DNA of 40,995 bases. It comes from DASVWZ01 sp036392935. GTDB taxonomy: Bacteria > Acidobacteriota > Terriglobia > Terriglobales > Acidobacteriaceae. Both the position numbers and the translations under genes were made by a program. The DNA is taken from positions 1 to 40,995 of the forward strand of contig DASVWZ010000026.1 of NCBI GenBank assembly GCA_036392935.1, written 5' to 3'. Below are positions 1 through 8,677 of the stretch, piece after piece; the stretch's first letter is position 1, and each line of letters opens with the position of its first letter. The notes under the pieces were generated by a model, which saw nothing but the letters and a program-made list of their open reading frames with translations, did not search any database and had not been told where the DNA came from.

Positions 1-768
1 CTTCAGCTTGCTCTCTCCCGCCGACGCCGCAAACTTCGGCTCACCGGCCGCATGCCCCAAGCCCGCCTTTTTAAAAGCGACTACTCCAGCGGCCTCACCC
101 AGCGCTGCCTTCATCTCATCTACGCACTTCCGCGCCACTGCGCGATTCATGTCTTCCCTGCCGTAAAGTTCCACCAGCAGTTGCTCATCGCCCGCACCCG
201 CGAACAGCTCAATCTCTTCCACCTCGCCTGCAATCCGTCCCGCGCGCCCCAACTCCCGTAACTCGCCAATCACCCGGTTGATCAGCGGCGAACTGATCGG
301 GCACTGCTCGATCGCCTGCAGCTCATGCGACTCAAACTTGAAATAGCCCAGCGCGAACTCACCCTGATGCTGCACCCGAAGCCGGGCTCGGTTCCGGTAG
401 TTCCACGGCGGCGACGCATGAACCTTCAACTCCGTCTCCAACTCAATCTTCGCCAGCCGCCGCAAATTCTCCTTCAACACCTGCGCCTTGATCTCCAGTT
501 GGTGCGCGTAACTCGCCTGCTGATACTGGCACCCTCCGCAACGCCGGAAATACGGACACCCCGGCTCGACGCGCTCCGCCGACGCCTTCACCACCTCAAT
601 CAACTGCCCCCGTGCGAAGCTGCGCTTCTCCTCATAAATTCGCGCCTCAACCGTTTCCTTCTCCAGCACGAATGGCACGAACACCGTCTTGCCCCGGCCA
701 TTTTCATCCGCCGGAAGCCGCCCCAGTCCGTCGCCTCCGTAAACCATTTTTTCGATATCGAGTCGCAA
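1..768 (-). CDS. 23S rRNA/tRNA uracil-5-methyltransferase family (RlmD/TrmA), C-terminus off window
   Basis: Predicted SAM-dependent methyltransferase that makes 5-methyluridine in 23S rRNA or tRNA. Seen: an N-terminal TRAM-like stretch (DIEKMVYGGDGLGR) followed by the cysteine motif CPYFRRCGGCQYQ, which in this family holds a [4Fe-4S] cluster. The catalytic SAM domain lies beyond the left edge, so the exact target base cannot be judged. The TRAM segment begins before the ATG at 747, so I placed the start at TTG 768, just after the stop codon of the upstream gene; ATG 747 is the alternative. It is the last visible gene of the minus-strand run that starts at valS. Family call firm, RlmD versus TrmA open. 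Confidence 0.85.
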   Translation of the reverse strand, partial: MRLDIEKMVYGGDGLGRLPADENGRGKTVFVPFVLEKETVEARIYEEKRSFARGQLIEVVKASAERVEPGCPYFRRCGGCQYQQASYAHQLEIKAQVLKENLRRLAKIELETELKVHASPPWNYRNRARLRVQHQGEFALGYFKFESHELQAIEQCPISSPLINRVIGELRELGRAGRIAGEVEEIELFAGAGDEQLLVELYGREDMNRAVARKCVDEMKAALGEAAGVVAFKKAGLGHAAGEPKFAASAGESKLK

Positions 769-786
769 AGGATGCCTGACTGTAAA

Positions 787-1503
787 TTACATGTAGAACA
801 AACTGAGTCTGGGAAGCCCGTACTTGTCGAGCAACCGCTTGTGCAGATACTGCTTCATCAACTGCTCGATCTGCGCCGCCTGCATCTTCCCCCGGTACGG
901 CGCCAGCTCACGGTCAGCCTCCGCTCGTACCGTAACAATCTCCTCATCGGCCGTTGCCGCCAGTAGCACCGCGAAAAGCTTCTCTTCCGCCACCGTCAGC
1001 CGTCGCTCCACATCTTCCAGCCGTGGCATTTTTTCTGCGCTCTCGATCTGCGCCGCCAACTCGCGCAACATTCTCGCCGTTTCCGTCGCCAGCGGTTTCG
1101 ATGCCACGCCCACCCCCTCGGGCAATTTCGCCGCGTCCAACTCATCGGCATTTCTGCGCAGAAACCCGCAAATGTCCGCCGCCTCAAATCCCGCATTCCT
1201 CTTGCTTTTCCGCTCCGACTCCGGCGAAGCCGCGCCCACCGCGGCTTCTTTCATCTCTTCCGCCGCCCCCAGCACCTCCTGCGAGCAAAATCCCAGCCCG
1301 TTCACCCGCCGCACCTTCGAAGGCTTTTGCTCCCAATGATCGAACGTCGCATCGATGCCGCGCAGCACCGCCTCCAGCGGAATCCCTGCATCCTTCCAGG
1401 TTTCGATCAGCGCCCAGTCCAGCGTCGAAAGCAGTAGTCCTCCGCCTCGCCGGCGCAGAAAATGCTCCTCAATCTCGGTGAAATAGTTGAAGTAATTTTC
1501 CAC
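787..1503 (-). CDS. conserved hypothetical protein
   Basis: A 238-residue soluble protein I do not recognise. The N-terminal 85 residues look ordered (aromatic and charged, with WALIETWKDAG and FDHWEQKPSKVRRV). The middle is alanine/glutamate-rich and probably helical, with a long helix around residues 130-190 (ARMLRELAAQIESAEKM), and it ends at LSLFYM. No signal peptide or membrane segment. It starts at GTG 1503, 7 bases after the coaX stop, and ends 18 bases before the RNA methyltransferase, so it is almost certainly co-transcribed. Placement between coaX and an RNA-modification gene gives no clear functional hint. High coding quality and tight spacing support a real gene. Confidence 0.8.
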   Translation of the reverse strand: MENYFNYFTEIEEHFLRRRGGGLLLSTLDWALIETWKDAGIPLEAVLRGIDATFDHWEQKPSKVRRVNGLGFCSQEVLGAAEEMKEAAVGAASPESERKSKRNAGFEAADICGFLRRNADELDAAKLPEGVGVASKPLATETARMLRELAAQIESAEKMPRLEDVERRLTVAEEKLFAVLLAATADEEIVTVRAEADRELAPYRGKMQAAQIEQLMKQYLHKRLLDKYGLPRLSLFYM

Positions 1504-1510
1504 GGCTGGC

Positions 1511-2389
1511 TCAGCGGGCTTTCATAGCGCTCTTTGAACTCCGCCCCGTAGGGGCTGGTGCTCCCGCTCCTGACGTCGACGGCGCATTCCGCTCCCATAT
1601 AATCCGCAATCCCTCGAGCGTCAGCATGTTCTCGATATGTTGTATATACTTCGACGCCGTCCCGATCAGCGACGCCAGCCCGCCCGTCGCCAGCACCTTC
1701 GTATCCGGCCCCAGCTCCTCGATCAGCAGCTCCAGTATTCCGTCCACCAGGCCAAGGTATCCGTAATACAATCCCGACTGCACGCTCCCTACCGTAGTGG
1801 TCCCTATGATCCTCGATGGTTTCCGTATATCAACCCTTGGCAGCCGCGCCGTCCGCGAAAACAGCGCATCCGCAGAAATCCCGATCCCCGGACAAATCAC
1901 CCCGCCCATATACTCGCCCTTCGCGCTCAAGCAATCGAACGTGGTCGCCGTCCCAAAGTCCACCGTGATGCTCGGCCCGCCATACTTTTCAAACGCCGCC
2001 ACCGAATTCACAATGCGGTCCGCACCCACTTCCGCCGGATTCTCATACAGCACCGGCATCCCCGTCTTCACTCCCGGCCCAATGAACAGCGGCTTCGAAG
2101 CAAAATAGCGCTCGCACACCTGCCGCAGCGTCGAGTCCAGCGGCGGCACCACAGAAGAAATCACGATCCCCTCAATCGCCTTCACATCCAGGTTGTCCAT
2201 GGCAAACAGATTCCGGAACAGCACTCCGTATTCGTCCACCGTCTGCGTCGCCACCGTCGCCACCCGCCAGTTCGCCACCAGCACTTCATAGCGCGGCGCC
2301 GTGACCTGCTTCCCTGCCGGCATCTTCGCCACTTTCGCGAAAACTCCCAGCACCGTATTCGTATTGCCCACATCAATGACCAGCAGCAT
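1511..2389 (-). CDS. coaX: type III pantothenate kinase
   Basis: Phosphorylates pantothenate with ATP, the first step of coenzyme A synthesis, in the cytosol. The ASKHA-fold signatures are present: DVGNTNTVLG near the N-terminus (phosphate loop and catalytic Asp), GADRIVNSVAAFEKYGG in the middle, and VDFGTATTFD. Length 292 is somewhat long for the family because of a Ser/Pro/Ala-rich tail of about 20 residues after the last conserved helix (RIIWERNA). ATG at 2389 has a GGA ribosome-binding remnant 7 bases upstream. The gene overlaps the end of birA by 17 bp, which suggests translational coupling in a cofactor operon. Confidence 0.96.
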   Translation of the reverse strand: MLLVIDVGNTNTVLGVFAKVAKMPAGKQVTAPRYEVLVANWRVATVATQTVDEYGVLFRNLFAMDNLDVKAIEGIVISSVVPPLDSTLRQVCERYFASKPLFIGPGVKTGMPVLYENPAEVGADRIVNSVAAFEKYGGPSITVDFGTATTFDCLSAKGEYMGGVICPGIGISADALFSRTARLPRVDIRKPSRIIGTTTVGSVQSGLYYGYLGLVDGILELLIEELGPDTKVLATGGLASLIGTASKYIQHIENMLTLEGLRIIWERNAPSTSGAGAPAPTGRSSKSAMKAR

Positions 2390-3389
2390 TTTTTATCCGC
2401 ACCGTTCCGCTCAGCACTGTCCGCAAACCTTGCGCCGTCCGCACCTGCAAAAACCCCCGCCCGTCCAAACCTTCCGTCGTCCCTTCAAAACTGCCGTTCT
2501 CTTCAATCCGCACTTCGCAACCGCGCACCGACCGCGATCTCTCCTCGAACCTCCGCAAAATCTCCTCCCGCGCATTCGCCTGCGTCACCAGTTGACCATA
2601 CTCTCTGTCCACCGCCCTCAACAAAGCCGCGCACAACTCCACCCGCGACCACTCCGATCCCGTCGCCAGCCGCAGCGACGTCGCGCTCCCCGCCAGCTCC
2701 GCCGGAAAGCTCTCCTGGTTCACGTTGATTCCGAATCCTGCCACCACATGTTTCACCCGCGTCACTTCCGCATTCATCTCCGTGAGTATGCCGCAGAATT
2801 TTTTCCCTTCAATCAGCAAATCATTCGGCCACTTCAAATCCACCGCAACCCGCGGATCGATCTCATTCACTGCCGCCTCGACCGCCAGCCCCGCCGCCAG
2901 CGACAACACCAGCACCTCTGACGGCGCTAGCGCCGGCCGCAGCACCACCGAGCAGTAAATTCCCGCCGACCGCGCCGAGTGCCACTGGTTTGCCCCGCGC
3001 CCGCGCCCCGCCGTCTGCTGCTCCGCGACCAAAACCGATCCCTCCGCCGCGCCCGCCGCCGCCGCTTCCATCGCCGCTGTGTTCGTCGATCCGATCTTGT
3101 AATAATGATGGATCTTCTTGCCGAACAACGTCCCTGCCGCCAGCGGTTCCAGCACCTCCGCCAGCAACAGATCCGGCACCGCTTTCAGTTGGTACCCGGT
3201 CGCCGGATGCCCCGCGATCTCCACTCCCAGCGCCCGCAACTCTTGCACCAGTCGCCACACCTCCGACCGGCTGGTTCCAATCTCCGCCGCAATCTTGGTC
3301 CCGCTCACCACCACCGTGGCATAACTCATCAGCAGGCGAATGATCCCGCTCAAATGCGCGTCGGTCGGCGCCGGGCGCCGCTTTGCCAT
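2373..3389 (-). CDS. birA: biotin--[acetyl-CoA-carboxylase] ligase with N-terminal HTH
   Basis: Activates biotin to biotinyl-AMP and transfers it to the carrier subunit of acetyl-CoA carboxylase. Residues 12-65 form a winged-helix domain (SGTKIAAEIGTSRSEVWRLV), so it may also repress biotin genes as the E. coli protein does; no biotin operator is visible here. The catalytic core carries TAGRGRGANQWHS, KWPNDLLIEGKKFCGIL and GFGINVNQ, followed by a small C-terminal SH3-like domain. I chose ATG 3389, preceded by GAGAAG, over the upstream GTG 3458, which lacks a ribosome-binding site. It lies between nadC and coaX and overlaps coaX. Confidence 0.95.
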   Translation of the reverse strand: MAKRRPAPTDAHLSGIIRLLMSYATVVVSGTKIAAEIGTSRSEVWRLVQELRALGVEIAGHPATGYQLKAVPDLLLAEVLEPLAAGTLFGKKIHHYYKIGSTNTAAMEAAAAGAAEGSVLVAEQQTAGRGRGANQWHSARSAGIYCSVVLRPALAPSEVLVLSLAAGLAVEAAVNEIDPRVAVDLKWPNDLLIEGKKFCGILTEMNAEVTRVKHVVAGFGINVNQESFPAELAGSATSLRLATGSEWSRVELCAALLRAVDREYGQLVTQANAREEILRRFEERSRSVRGCEVRIEENGSFEGTTEGLDGRGFLQVRTAQGLRTVLSGTVRIKNAAGH

Positions 3390-3479
3390 TCGCTTCTTCT
3401 CGCGGATTTTTTGGGTTTTCTTGATGCCGAGATTATGCCGCAACCCAGCTCCTGCCACAATCGCGCAGCCGGCGAGCCA

Positions 3480-4358
3480 CTAGCTTGCCACAAACCGCAT
3501 GCTCAAATCCGCCGCCGGAGCCGAATGGGTCAGCGCTCCCACCGAAATAAAATCCACTCCCGTCTCCGCGTACGCCCGCACATTCTCCAGCCGGATCCCG
3601 CCTGAAACCTCAATTGGGATGCGCCTTTCCAGCCGTGCACACCGCTCCACCGCCCGCTTCACCTCATCCACCGCCATGTTGTCCAGCAGGATCGCTTCCG
3701 CCCCATGCGTAATCGCCTGCTCCAGCTCTTCCATCGACCGCACTTCGATCTCGATCATCTGCTCGCCCCGGCGGTTGTGCAGCGCCCGCTCCAGCGCCGG
3801 AACCACCCCGCCCGCCAGCGCAATGTGATTGTTCTTGATCAGAATCCCCTGCGCCAAATCCAGCCGGTGATTATGCCCGCCCCCGCACAGCACCGCGTAC
3901 TTGTCGAGCATTCGCAGGCCGGGCGCGGTTTTTCGCGTATCCAGTATCTTCGCCTTGGTCCCCGCAACCGCATCCACATATTGTCGCGTCAGCGTCGCAA
4001 TCCCGCTCAGCCGTTGCATCAGATTCAGAATCACCCGCTCGCATGACAACAGCACCCGCGCATTGTGCCGTACGATTGCCACCGCTTGCCCTTTGCGCAC
4101 CGGGACCCCGTCAAAAATCTCCATCGAAATCGTCACGTCATAGTGCGACGTCACCGTCCCATCGAGCGCCGCAAACACGTCCAGAATCCGCGCTACGCAG
4201 CCCGTCCCTGCAATAATGCAGTCCTGCTTGGCGATAATCGTCGCCGTCGCCCGTTGGTTCGGATCGATGCACGCATAGCTGGTCGCGTCCTGCGTGGCCC
4301 GGTCTTCAAGCAGCGCATTCTCCAGCAGCGCCGTAATTCGTCGGCTATTCCAGTCCAT
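3480..4358 (-). CDS. nadC: nicotinate-nucleotide pyrophosphorylase (carboxylating)
   Basis: Quinolinate phosphoribosyltransferase: converts quinolinate and PRPP to nicotinate mononucleotide, CO2 and PPi in de novo NAD synthesis. Seen: the family signature DTRKTAPGLR followed by KYAVLCGGGHNHRLDL, then KNNHIALAGG, IEVRSMEELEQA and a C-terminal barrel segment IPIEVSGGIRLENV ending in FISVGALTHSAPAADLS. Its 292 residues are typical. ATG 4358 has only a weak upstream purine stretch. nadA and nadB are not nearby; the neighbours valS and birA suggest a mixed housekeeping operon. Confidence 0.96.
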   Translation of the reverse strand: MDWNSRRITALLENALLEDRATQDATSYACIDPNQRATATIIAKQDCIIAGTGCVARILDVFAALDGTVTSHYDVTISMEIFDGVPVRKGQAVAIVRHNARVLLSCERVILNLMQRLSGIATLTRQYVDAVAGTKAKILDTRKTAPGLRMLDKYAVLCGGGHNHRLDLAQGILIKNNHIALAGGVVPALERALHNRRGEQMIEIEVRSMEELEQAITHGAEAILLDNMAVDEVKRAVERCARLERRIPIEVSGGIRLENVRAYAETGVDFISVGALTHSAPAADLSMRFVAS

Positions 4359-4448
4359 AATTCACTTTTCTTATTCGGGTGCTGGTTTTCGGGTGCCCCA
4401 TTCCATCGCGTTCTGTGCGATTGAGTGGGGATTTTCGCCGTCTACAAA

Positions 4449-7355
4449 CTAACTTGACACCAACTCGTGCAACTTACTTTCGGTCTTCTCTTTCAAAACC
4501 GCCAACTCCTGCTGCCGCTTCCGCAACCCCTCCACCACCTTCGCCGGCGCCTTCGCTAAGAACCCTTCATTCCCCAGCTGATGCTGTCCGCCCGCGATCT
4601 CCTTCTCGATCTTCTCCAGCTCTTTTTTCAAGCGCACACTCTCCGCCGCCACATCGATCTTTCTTTCATAGATCACATGCACGTCAAATCGTGCCGTATG
4701 CCTGGCGCCCGCCAGCTTGGCCAACGAACCATCCACAAACGCAATCTTCTCCACTCCACCCAGCCGCTCCACCGCGCCCTGGTTTTGCTCAATCAACTTG
4801 CGAATCGCCGGCTCGCCCGCATGCACCTCGATCGGCACCTTCACCTTTGGCTCAATCTTCAACTCCGCCCGCAAATTCCGCACGCTGACAATCAAATCCT
4901 GCACGATCGCCATCTCCGTCTCCGCCGCCAGATCAACCTGTCTCTCATCCGCCCGCGGATACGCCGCCAGCGCAATCGACTTCACCGGCGCCGCGCCCGC
5001 CCACATCGCCTGCCATATCTCTTCCGTTATAAATGGCATCACCGGATGCAGCAGCCGCAGCGCCCCATCGAATAAATTCACCAGATTGGCGCACGCCGCC
5101 CGCGCCGTATTCAAGTCCGCACTCTCCGCCAGCCGCGGCTTGATCAACTCCAGATACCAGTCGCAAAACTCGCCCCAGAAAAAATCGTAAATCCGATTCG
5201 ACGCCTCATGAAACCGGTAGGTCTCGAGCGCCTCATTCACCTCCGCCGCTGTCCGGTTAAATCGCGAAAGGATCCACCGGTCTTCCAGCAGGCTGGCATC
5301 AAATCCCGCCACGCCCGCACTCGAACCCTCGTACGACGGCCGCAGCCCCGGTTCAATCCGGTCCACATTCATGAACATGAACCGCGCCGCATTCCAGATC
5401 TTATTCGCGAACGCCCGATATCCCTCGGTCCGGCTCTCATTGAACGCAATGTCCGTCCCCGGCGCAGCCATCGCCGCCAGCGTAAATCGCGTCGCATCCG
5501 TCCCAAACTTCTCAATCACGTTCAGCGGATCGACCACATTCCCCTTGGTCTTCGACATCTTCTGCCGGTCGGCGTCCCGCACCAGCGCGTGTATGTAAAC
5601 CTTACGGAACGGCACGCTGTCATCTTTTCTGTCCGCCCACCCGCTCGCCTCTTTGATCGCCGGATCCTGCTTGTGCCCGTGCATGAAGTGGCAGCCAAAC
5701 ATAATCATCCGCGCCACCCAGAAAAATAAGATGTCGAACCCGGTAATCATCAGCGACGTCGGATAAAACACCTCTTCATCCCGCGTCCTCTCCGGCCAGC
5801 CCAGCGTCGTAAACGGCAACAGCCCCGACGAAAACCACGTATCCAGCACATCCGTATCCTGCTTCAACTCGCTTCCCCCGCACTTCGGGCAAGTCTTCGG
5901 CTCCTCGCGCGCCACAATCACTTCCCCGCAACTGCATTTCCACGCCGGAATCCGGTGCCCCCACCACAACTGCCGCGAGATGCACCAGTCATAGATATTC
6001 CCCATCCAGTTCAGCCAAATCTGCTGGTAATTCTCCGGAGCGATCGTAATCTCGCCGTTCCGCACCGCTGCAATTGCTACTTTGGCCAGCGGCTCGATCT
6101 TCACAAACCACTGTTCCGAAAGTCGCGGTTCCACCACCGTCCCGCACCGGTCGCACTTCCCCAGCGCCAGCGTGTGCTCCTTTTCACCCACCAGCAACCC
6201 CTGCAACCGCAAGTCCTCCAGCACCCGCTTCCGCGCCGCGTACCGGTCCATCCCCGCATACGGCCCGGCATTCTGATTCATCTGCGCGTGCTCATCCATC
6301 ACATCGATCTGCGGCAAATTGTTTCGCAGTCCTGCCTGAAAGTCATTCGGATCGTGCGCCGGCGTCACCTTCACCGCGCCCGTCCCAAACTCCGGCTGCG
6401 CCAGCTCATCGGTAATTATCGGGATCGCCCGGTTCATCAGCGGCAGCATCACTTTTTTCCCATGCAGATGCTTGTACCGCTCGTCTTTCTCGTTCACCGC
6501 AACCGCCGTGTCCCCCAGCATCGTCTCCGGCCGCGTCGTCGCCACCGTAATAAACTCATCCGTCCCCACCACCGGATACTTGATCTCCCACAACTTCCCC
6601 GCAACCTCTTCGTGCTTCACCTCCAGATCCGAAATCGCCGTCTCGCATCGCGGACACCAGTTCACAATGTATTTCCCGCGATAAATCAACCCCTCCTCAT
6701 ACAACCGCACAAAAACTTCCCGCACCGCGCGCGACAGATTCTCATCCATGGTGAAATATTCGCGGTCCCAATCCACCGACGCGCCCAGTCGCTTCATCTG
6801 CTCCAGAATTTTCCCGCCGTAAAGCCGCTTCCACTCCCACACCCGCTCAATAAATTTCTCGCGCCCCAGCTCTTGGCGTTTTTTCCCTTCGCTCGCCAGT
6901 TGCCGCTCCACCATCAGTTGCGTCGCGATGCCCGCATGGTCCGTCCCCGGCAGCCACAGCGTCACAAAACCGCGCATCCGGTGCCAGCGAACAACAATAT
7001 CCATCTGCGTCTGCTCGAACATGTGCCCCATGTGCAGTGACCCCGTCACATTGGGCGGTGGCAGCAGCAAAGCAAACACCGGCCGCACACTTGGATCTCG
7101 ACCTTCTTGCGAGGGCACAGCTGTCTTGCCGCCCTGGAAATCTTCTCGGGAGGGCACGACTTTAGTCGCGCCGCCTTGGAGAGCTTTTCGGGAGGGCACG
7201 GCTTCAGCCGTGCCGCTAGACGCTCCCAACGACGGGGCTTTAGCCCCTGCGGCCCCCGGCGTATCCACATGAAAGATCTTTTCCTTGACCCAATACTCCG
7301 CCCAGCGCTTTTCAATCGCGCCCGGCTCGTACGCTTTGGGTAGTTCGTGAGGCAT
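4449..7355 (-). CDS. valS: valyl-tRNA synthetase, with in-frame repeat insertion
   Basis: Class I synthetase that charges tRNA-Val in the cytosol. Seen: the HIGH-type motif in PPPNVTGSLHMGH, the editing (CP1) domain with TTRPETMLGDTAV and the HDPND motif, paired CxxC zinc motifs, KMSKTKGN at residues 599-606, an anticodon-binding domain (WILSRFNRT) and a C-terminal coiled coil. I chose ATG 7355 (968 residues) over TTG 7400. Unusual: about 55 residues (roughly 34-88) between the N-terminal helix and the Rossmann core are extra. They contain three VPS-x4-5-QGG-type units encoded by palindromic DNA (see 7111-7247). First gene of the minus-strand run reaching position 1. Confidence 0.96.
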   Translation of the reverse strand: MPHELPKAYEPGAIEKRWAEYWVKEKIFHVDTPGAAGAKAPSLGASSGTAEAVPSRKALQGGATKVVPSREDFQGGKTAVPSQEGRDPSVRPVFALLLPPPNVTGSLHMGHMFEQTQMDIVVRWHRMRGFVTLWLPGTDHAGIATQLMVERQLASEGKKRQELGREKFIERVWEWKRLYGGKILEQMKRLGASVDWDREYFTMDENLSRAVREVFVRLYEEGLIYRGKYIVNWCPRCETAISDLEVKHEEVAGKLWEIKYPVVGTDEFITVATTRPETMLGDTAVAVNEKDERYKHLHGKKVMLPLMNRAIPIITDELAQPEFGTGAVKVTPAHDPNDFQAGLRNNLPQIDVMDEHAQMNQNAGPYAGMDRYAARKRVLEDLRLQGLLVGEKEHTLALGKCDRCGTVVEPRLSEQWFVKIEPLAKVAIAAVRNGEITIAPENYQQIWLNWMGNIYDWCISRQLWWGHRIPAWKCSCGEVIVAREEPKTCPKCGGSELKQDTDVLDTWFSSGLLPFTTLGWPERTRDEEVFYPTSLMITGFDILFFWVARMIMFGCHFMHGHKQDPAIKEASGWADRKDDSVPFRKVYIHALVRDADRQKMSKTKGNVVDPLNVIEKFGTDATRFTLAAMAAPGTDIAFNESRTEGYRAFANKIWNAARFMFMNVDRIEPGLRPSYEGSSAGVAGFDASLLEDRWILSRFNRTAAEVNEALETYRFHEASNRIYDFFWGEFCDWYLELIKPRLAESADLNTARAACANLVNLFDGALRLLHPVMPFITEEIWQAMWAGAAPVKSIALAAYPRADERQVDLAAETEMAIVQDLIVSVRNLRAELKIEPKVKVPIEVHAGEPAIRKLIEQNQGAVERLGGVEKIAFVDGSLAKLAGARHTARFDVHVIYERKIDVAAESVRLKKELEKIEKEIAGGQHQLGNEGFLAKAPAKVVEGLRKRQQELAVLKEKTESKLHELVSS
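7111..7247. repeat. tandem palindromic repeats inside valS
   Basis: Three successive units start with GAGGGCAC at 7111, 7150 and 7192, that is at steps of 39 and 42 bp, both multiples of three. Each holds an inverted repeat. The third is perfect (GGCACGGCT at 7195-7203, AGCCGTGCC at 7206-7214). The second has one mismatch (7153-7161 with 7164-7172). The first is decayed. A separate hairpin, GGGGCT/AGCCCC, follows at 7234-7247. All lie within the valS reading frame and are translated as a low-complexity linker. They resemble REP-like elements normally found between genes. Confidence 0.85.
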
Positions 7356-7480
7356 AGAAGAGAATCTTTGATAATAATTGCGCCCGGAAAACCCGGTCAA
7401 ACCGCGGCGCCTCGTTGTGTCTCCGAGTCCCTCCCTGCTTCCGCTGCGCCCTCTGTGTTAACGCCTTTGACTTTCACTTC

Positions 7481-7600
7481 TGCATTCTTCCTCCTCACTT
7501 CTGTTTTCCCCTACTTCCGAGTTCTGCATTCTCACTTCTAACTTGTACATTCGCCTTGCGCCTTCGCGTGCCCTTTGCGGCCTTTGCGATTCCGGGGTTG
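7481..7600. repeat. low-complexity intergenic repeats (TTCTGCATTC and TTTGCG types)
   Basis: Two adjoining degenerate repeat families fill the upstream side of valS. At 7481-7545 there are repeated variants of CACTTCTGCATTC and CACTTCTAACTT. At 7551-7590 there are variants of CTTCGCG and CTTTGCGGC with a period near 9 bases. The same two families recur at 23243-23320, 30236-30275 and 36760-37165. No reading frame of protein quality is present. Confidence 0.75.
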
Positions 7601-7627
7601 CCCTAAAGCGCCCCCGAGGCAAGCCTT

Positions 7628-7740
7628 AGCTTCGACCCAACCCGCCCACACACCCGCTCTTACTGACGACTGAGGACTGAGGACCGACGACTGAGGACTG
7701 AGGACTGACGACTGAGGACTGAGGACTGACGACTGATTTA
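7628..7740. repeat. GACTGA-type short-period repeat with conserved leader
   Basis: A leader (TTCGACCCAACCCG, then ACCCGCTCTTACTGACGAC) runs into about 75 bases of GACTGAGGACTGACGACTGA variants with periods of 7-10. The same leader plus repeat occurs at 36840-36905 with a few substitutions, so the whole block is a dispersed unit rather than simple slippage. Confidence 0.8.
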
Positions 7741-8040
7741 CCAACGGCTGCCGACCGATTTTTGACGCGCGTGCTCCCTTAAGGCCCTTATTAAGCTTCA
7801 ATTTTTCGCCGATTCGTTGTCAATCATTCCCGCCATGCAATCAGCCGGCTCTTCCCAAATTGGGAACCATACGCCGTGCCTCACCAGACGCGTTGTTTAC
7901 TATAAAGGTAACATGACAGGGATGTAACCTCTTTGTTATCTAGATTTTGATATTTAACTCGTTTGCTATCAATAGGTTACTAAATATGCCCGGTTCCCAT
8001 GTGAATAGAATCAATAATTTACAAGGAAAATGAGGAGGGG
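7741..8040. other. non-coding gap, locally AT-rich
   Basis: No gene is visible between the GACTGA repeat and the DedA gene. The stretch 7900-8035 is clearly AT-richer than the surroundings. It holds a 15-bp palindrome TTCCCAAATTGGGAA (7852-7866) and an imperfect inverted repeat AGGTAACAT...ATGTAACCT near 7905-7930. No promoter or RNA family could be recognised. Confidence 0.5.
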
Positions 8041-8052
8041 GTATACCGCGCC

Positions 8053-8670
8053 CTACGCGGTCTGGCCTTGGCGTCTGGACCACCAATGCAGCAGCCATCC
8101 GATCGCCCCAGCCGCCATCACCACCAACACCACCGTAAGATGCTTGCTAAAGATATTTACTGCAATATGAACAACATCCGGGCCAAACTCCAGCGTCAGC
8201 ACCGCCAGAGCCAGGAAGCGAACCATCCTCCCACAAAACACCGCCAGCAGAAACCGCCAGAAGCTCATTTCGCAGACAGCCGCCGCTAACACAAACAATT
8301 TAAAGGGAGTAGGTGGCGGCAGCATGGCCGGAAACATCAGCGCCCAGAAGGGATGTTTATCGAACGCCGAATGAATTTTTTCGAACCGTTGCGCCGGAAT
8401 CCGCTTGCGCAGCAGGTTCTCGCCCCCAATGTATCCAATAACATAGATAACAATGCTGCCAATCGCCGACCCCAGCGCCGCGCTCACCGCATACCACAAA
8501 AAACGCGGGCGATCGTTGTAAACATACCCAGCAACCACCACATCCATCGGGAGGCCGATAAAACCGCCGTCCAGCATGGCCACGACCATCACACCCCACG
8601 CCCCCAACGGCTTGAGCAGCGCCCACAGGAACGCAGAGTACCTGGCCAGCAGGTGCTTTATGTTATTCAA
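8053..8670 (-). CDS. DedA/VTT-family membrane protein
   Basis: A 205-residue integral membrane protein with four or five hydrophobic segments (about residues 15-40, 55-80, 105-130, 138-160 and 172-195). Seen: the DedA-like pattern of a re-entrant glycine-rich stretch (AALGSAIGSIVIYVIGYIGG) followed by a basic loop with a second half containing FPAMLPPPTPFKLFVLAA and FCGRMVRF. Family members act in lipid scrambling/recycling and membrane homeostasis; the exact substrate here is unknown. The start is TTG 8670, 7 bases after the sodC stop, so it probably forms an operon with sodC. Confidence 0.85.
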   Translation of the reverse strand: MNNIKHLLARYSAFLWALLKPLGAWGVMVVAMLDGGFIGLPMDVVVAGYVYNDRPRFLWYAVSAALGSAIGSIVIYVIGYIGGENLLRKRIPAQRFEKIHSAFDKHPFWALMFPAMLPPPTPFKLFVLAAAVCEMSFWRFLLAVFCGRMVRFLALAVLTLEFGPDVVHIAVNIFSKHLTVVLVVMAAGAIGWLLHWWSRRQGQTA

Positions 8671-8677
8671 AACACGC

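Noticed and set aside
7628..7740. Possible CRISPR array in the GACTGA repeats
   Set aside because: Units are 7-10 bases with no unique spacers of constant length; no cas genes nearby.
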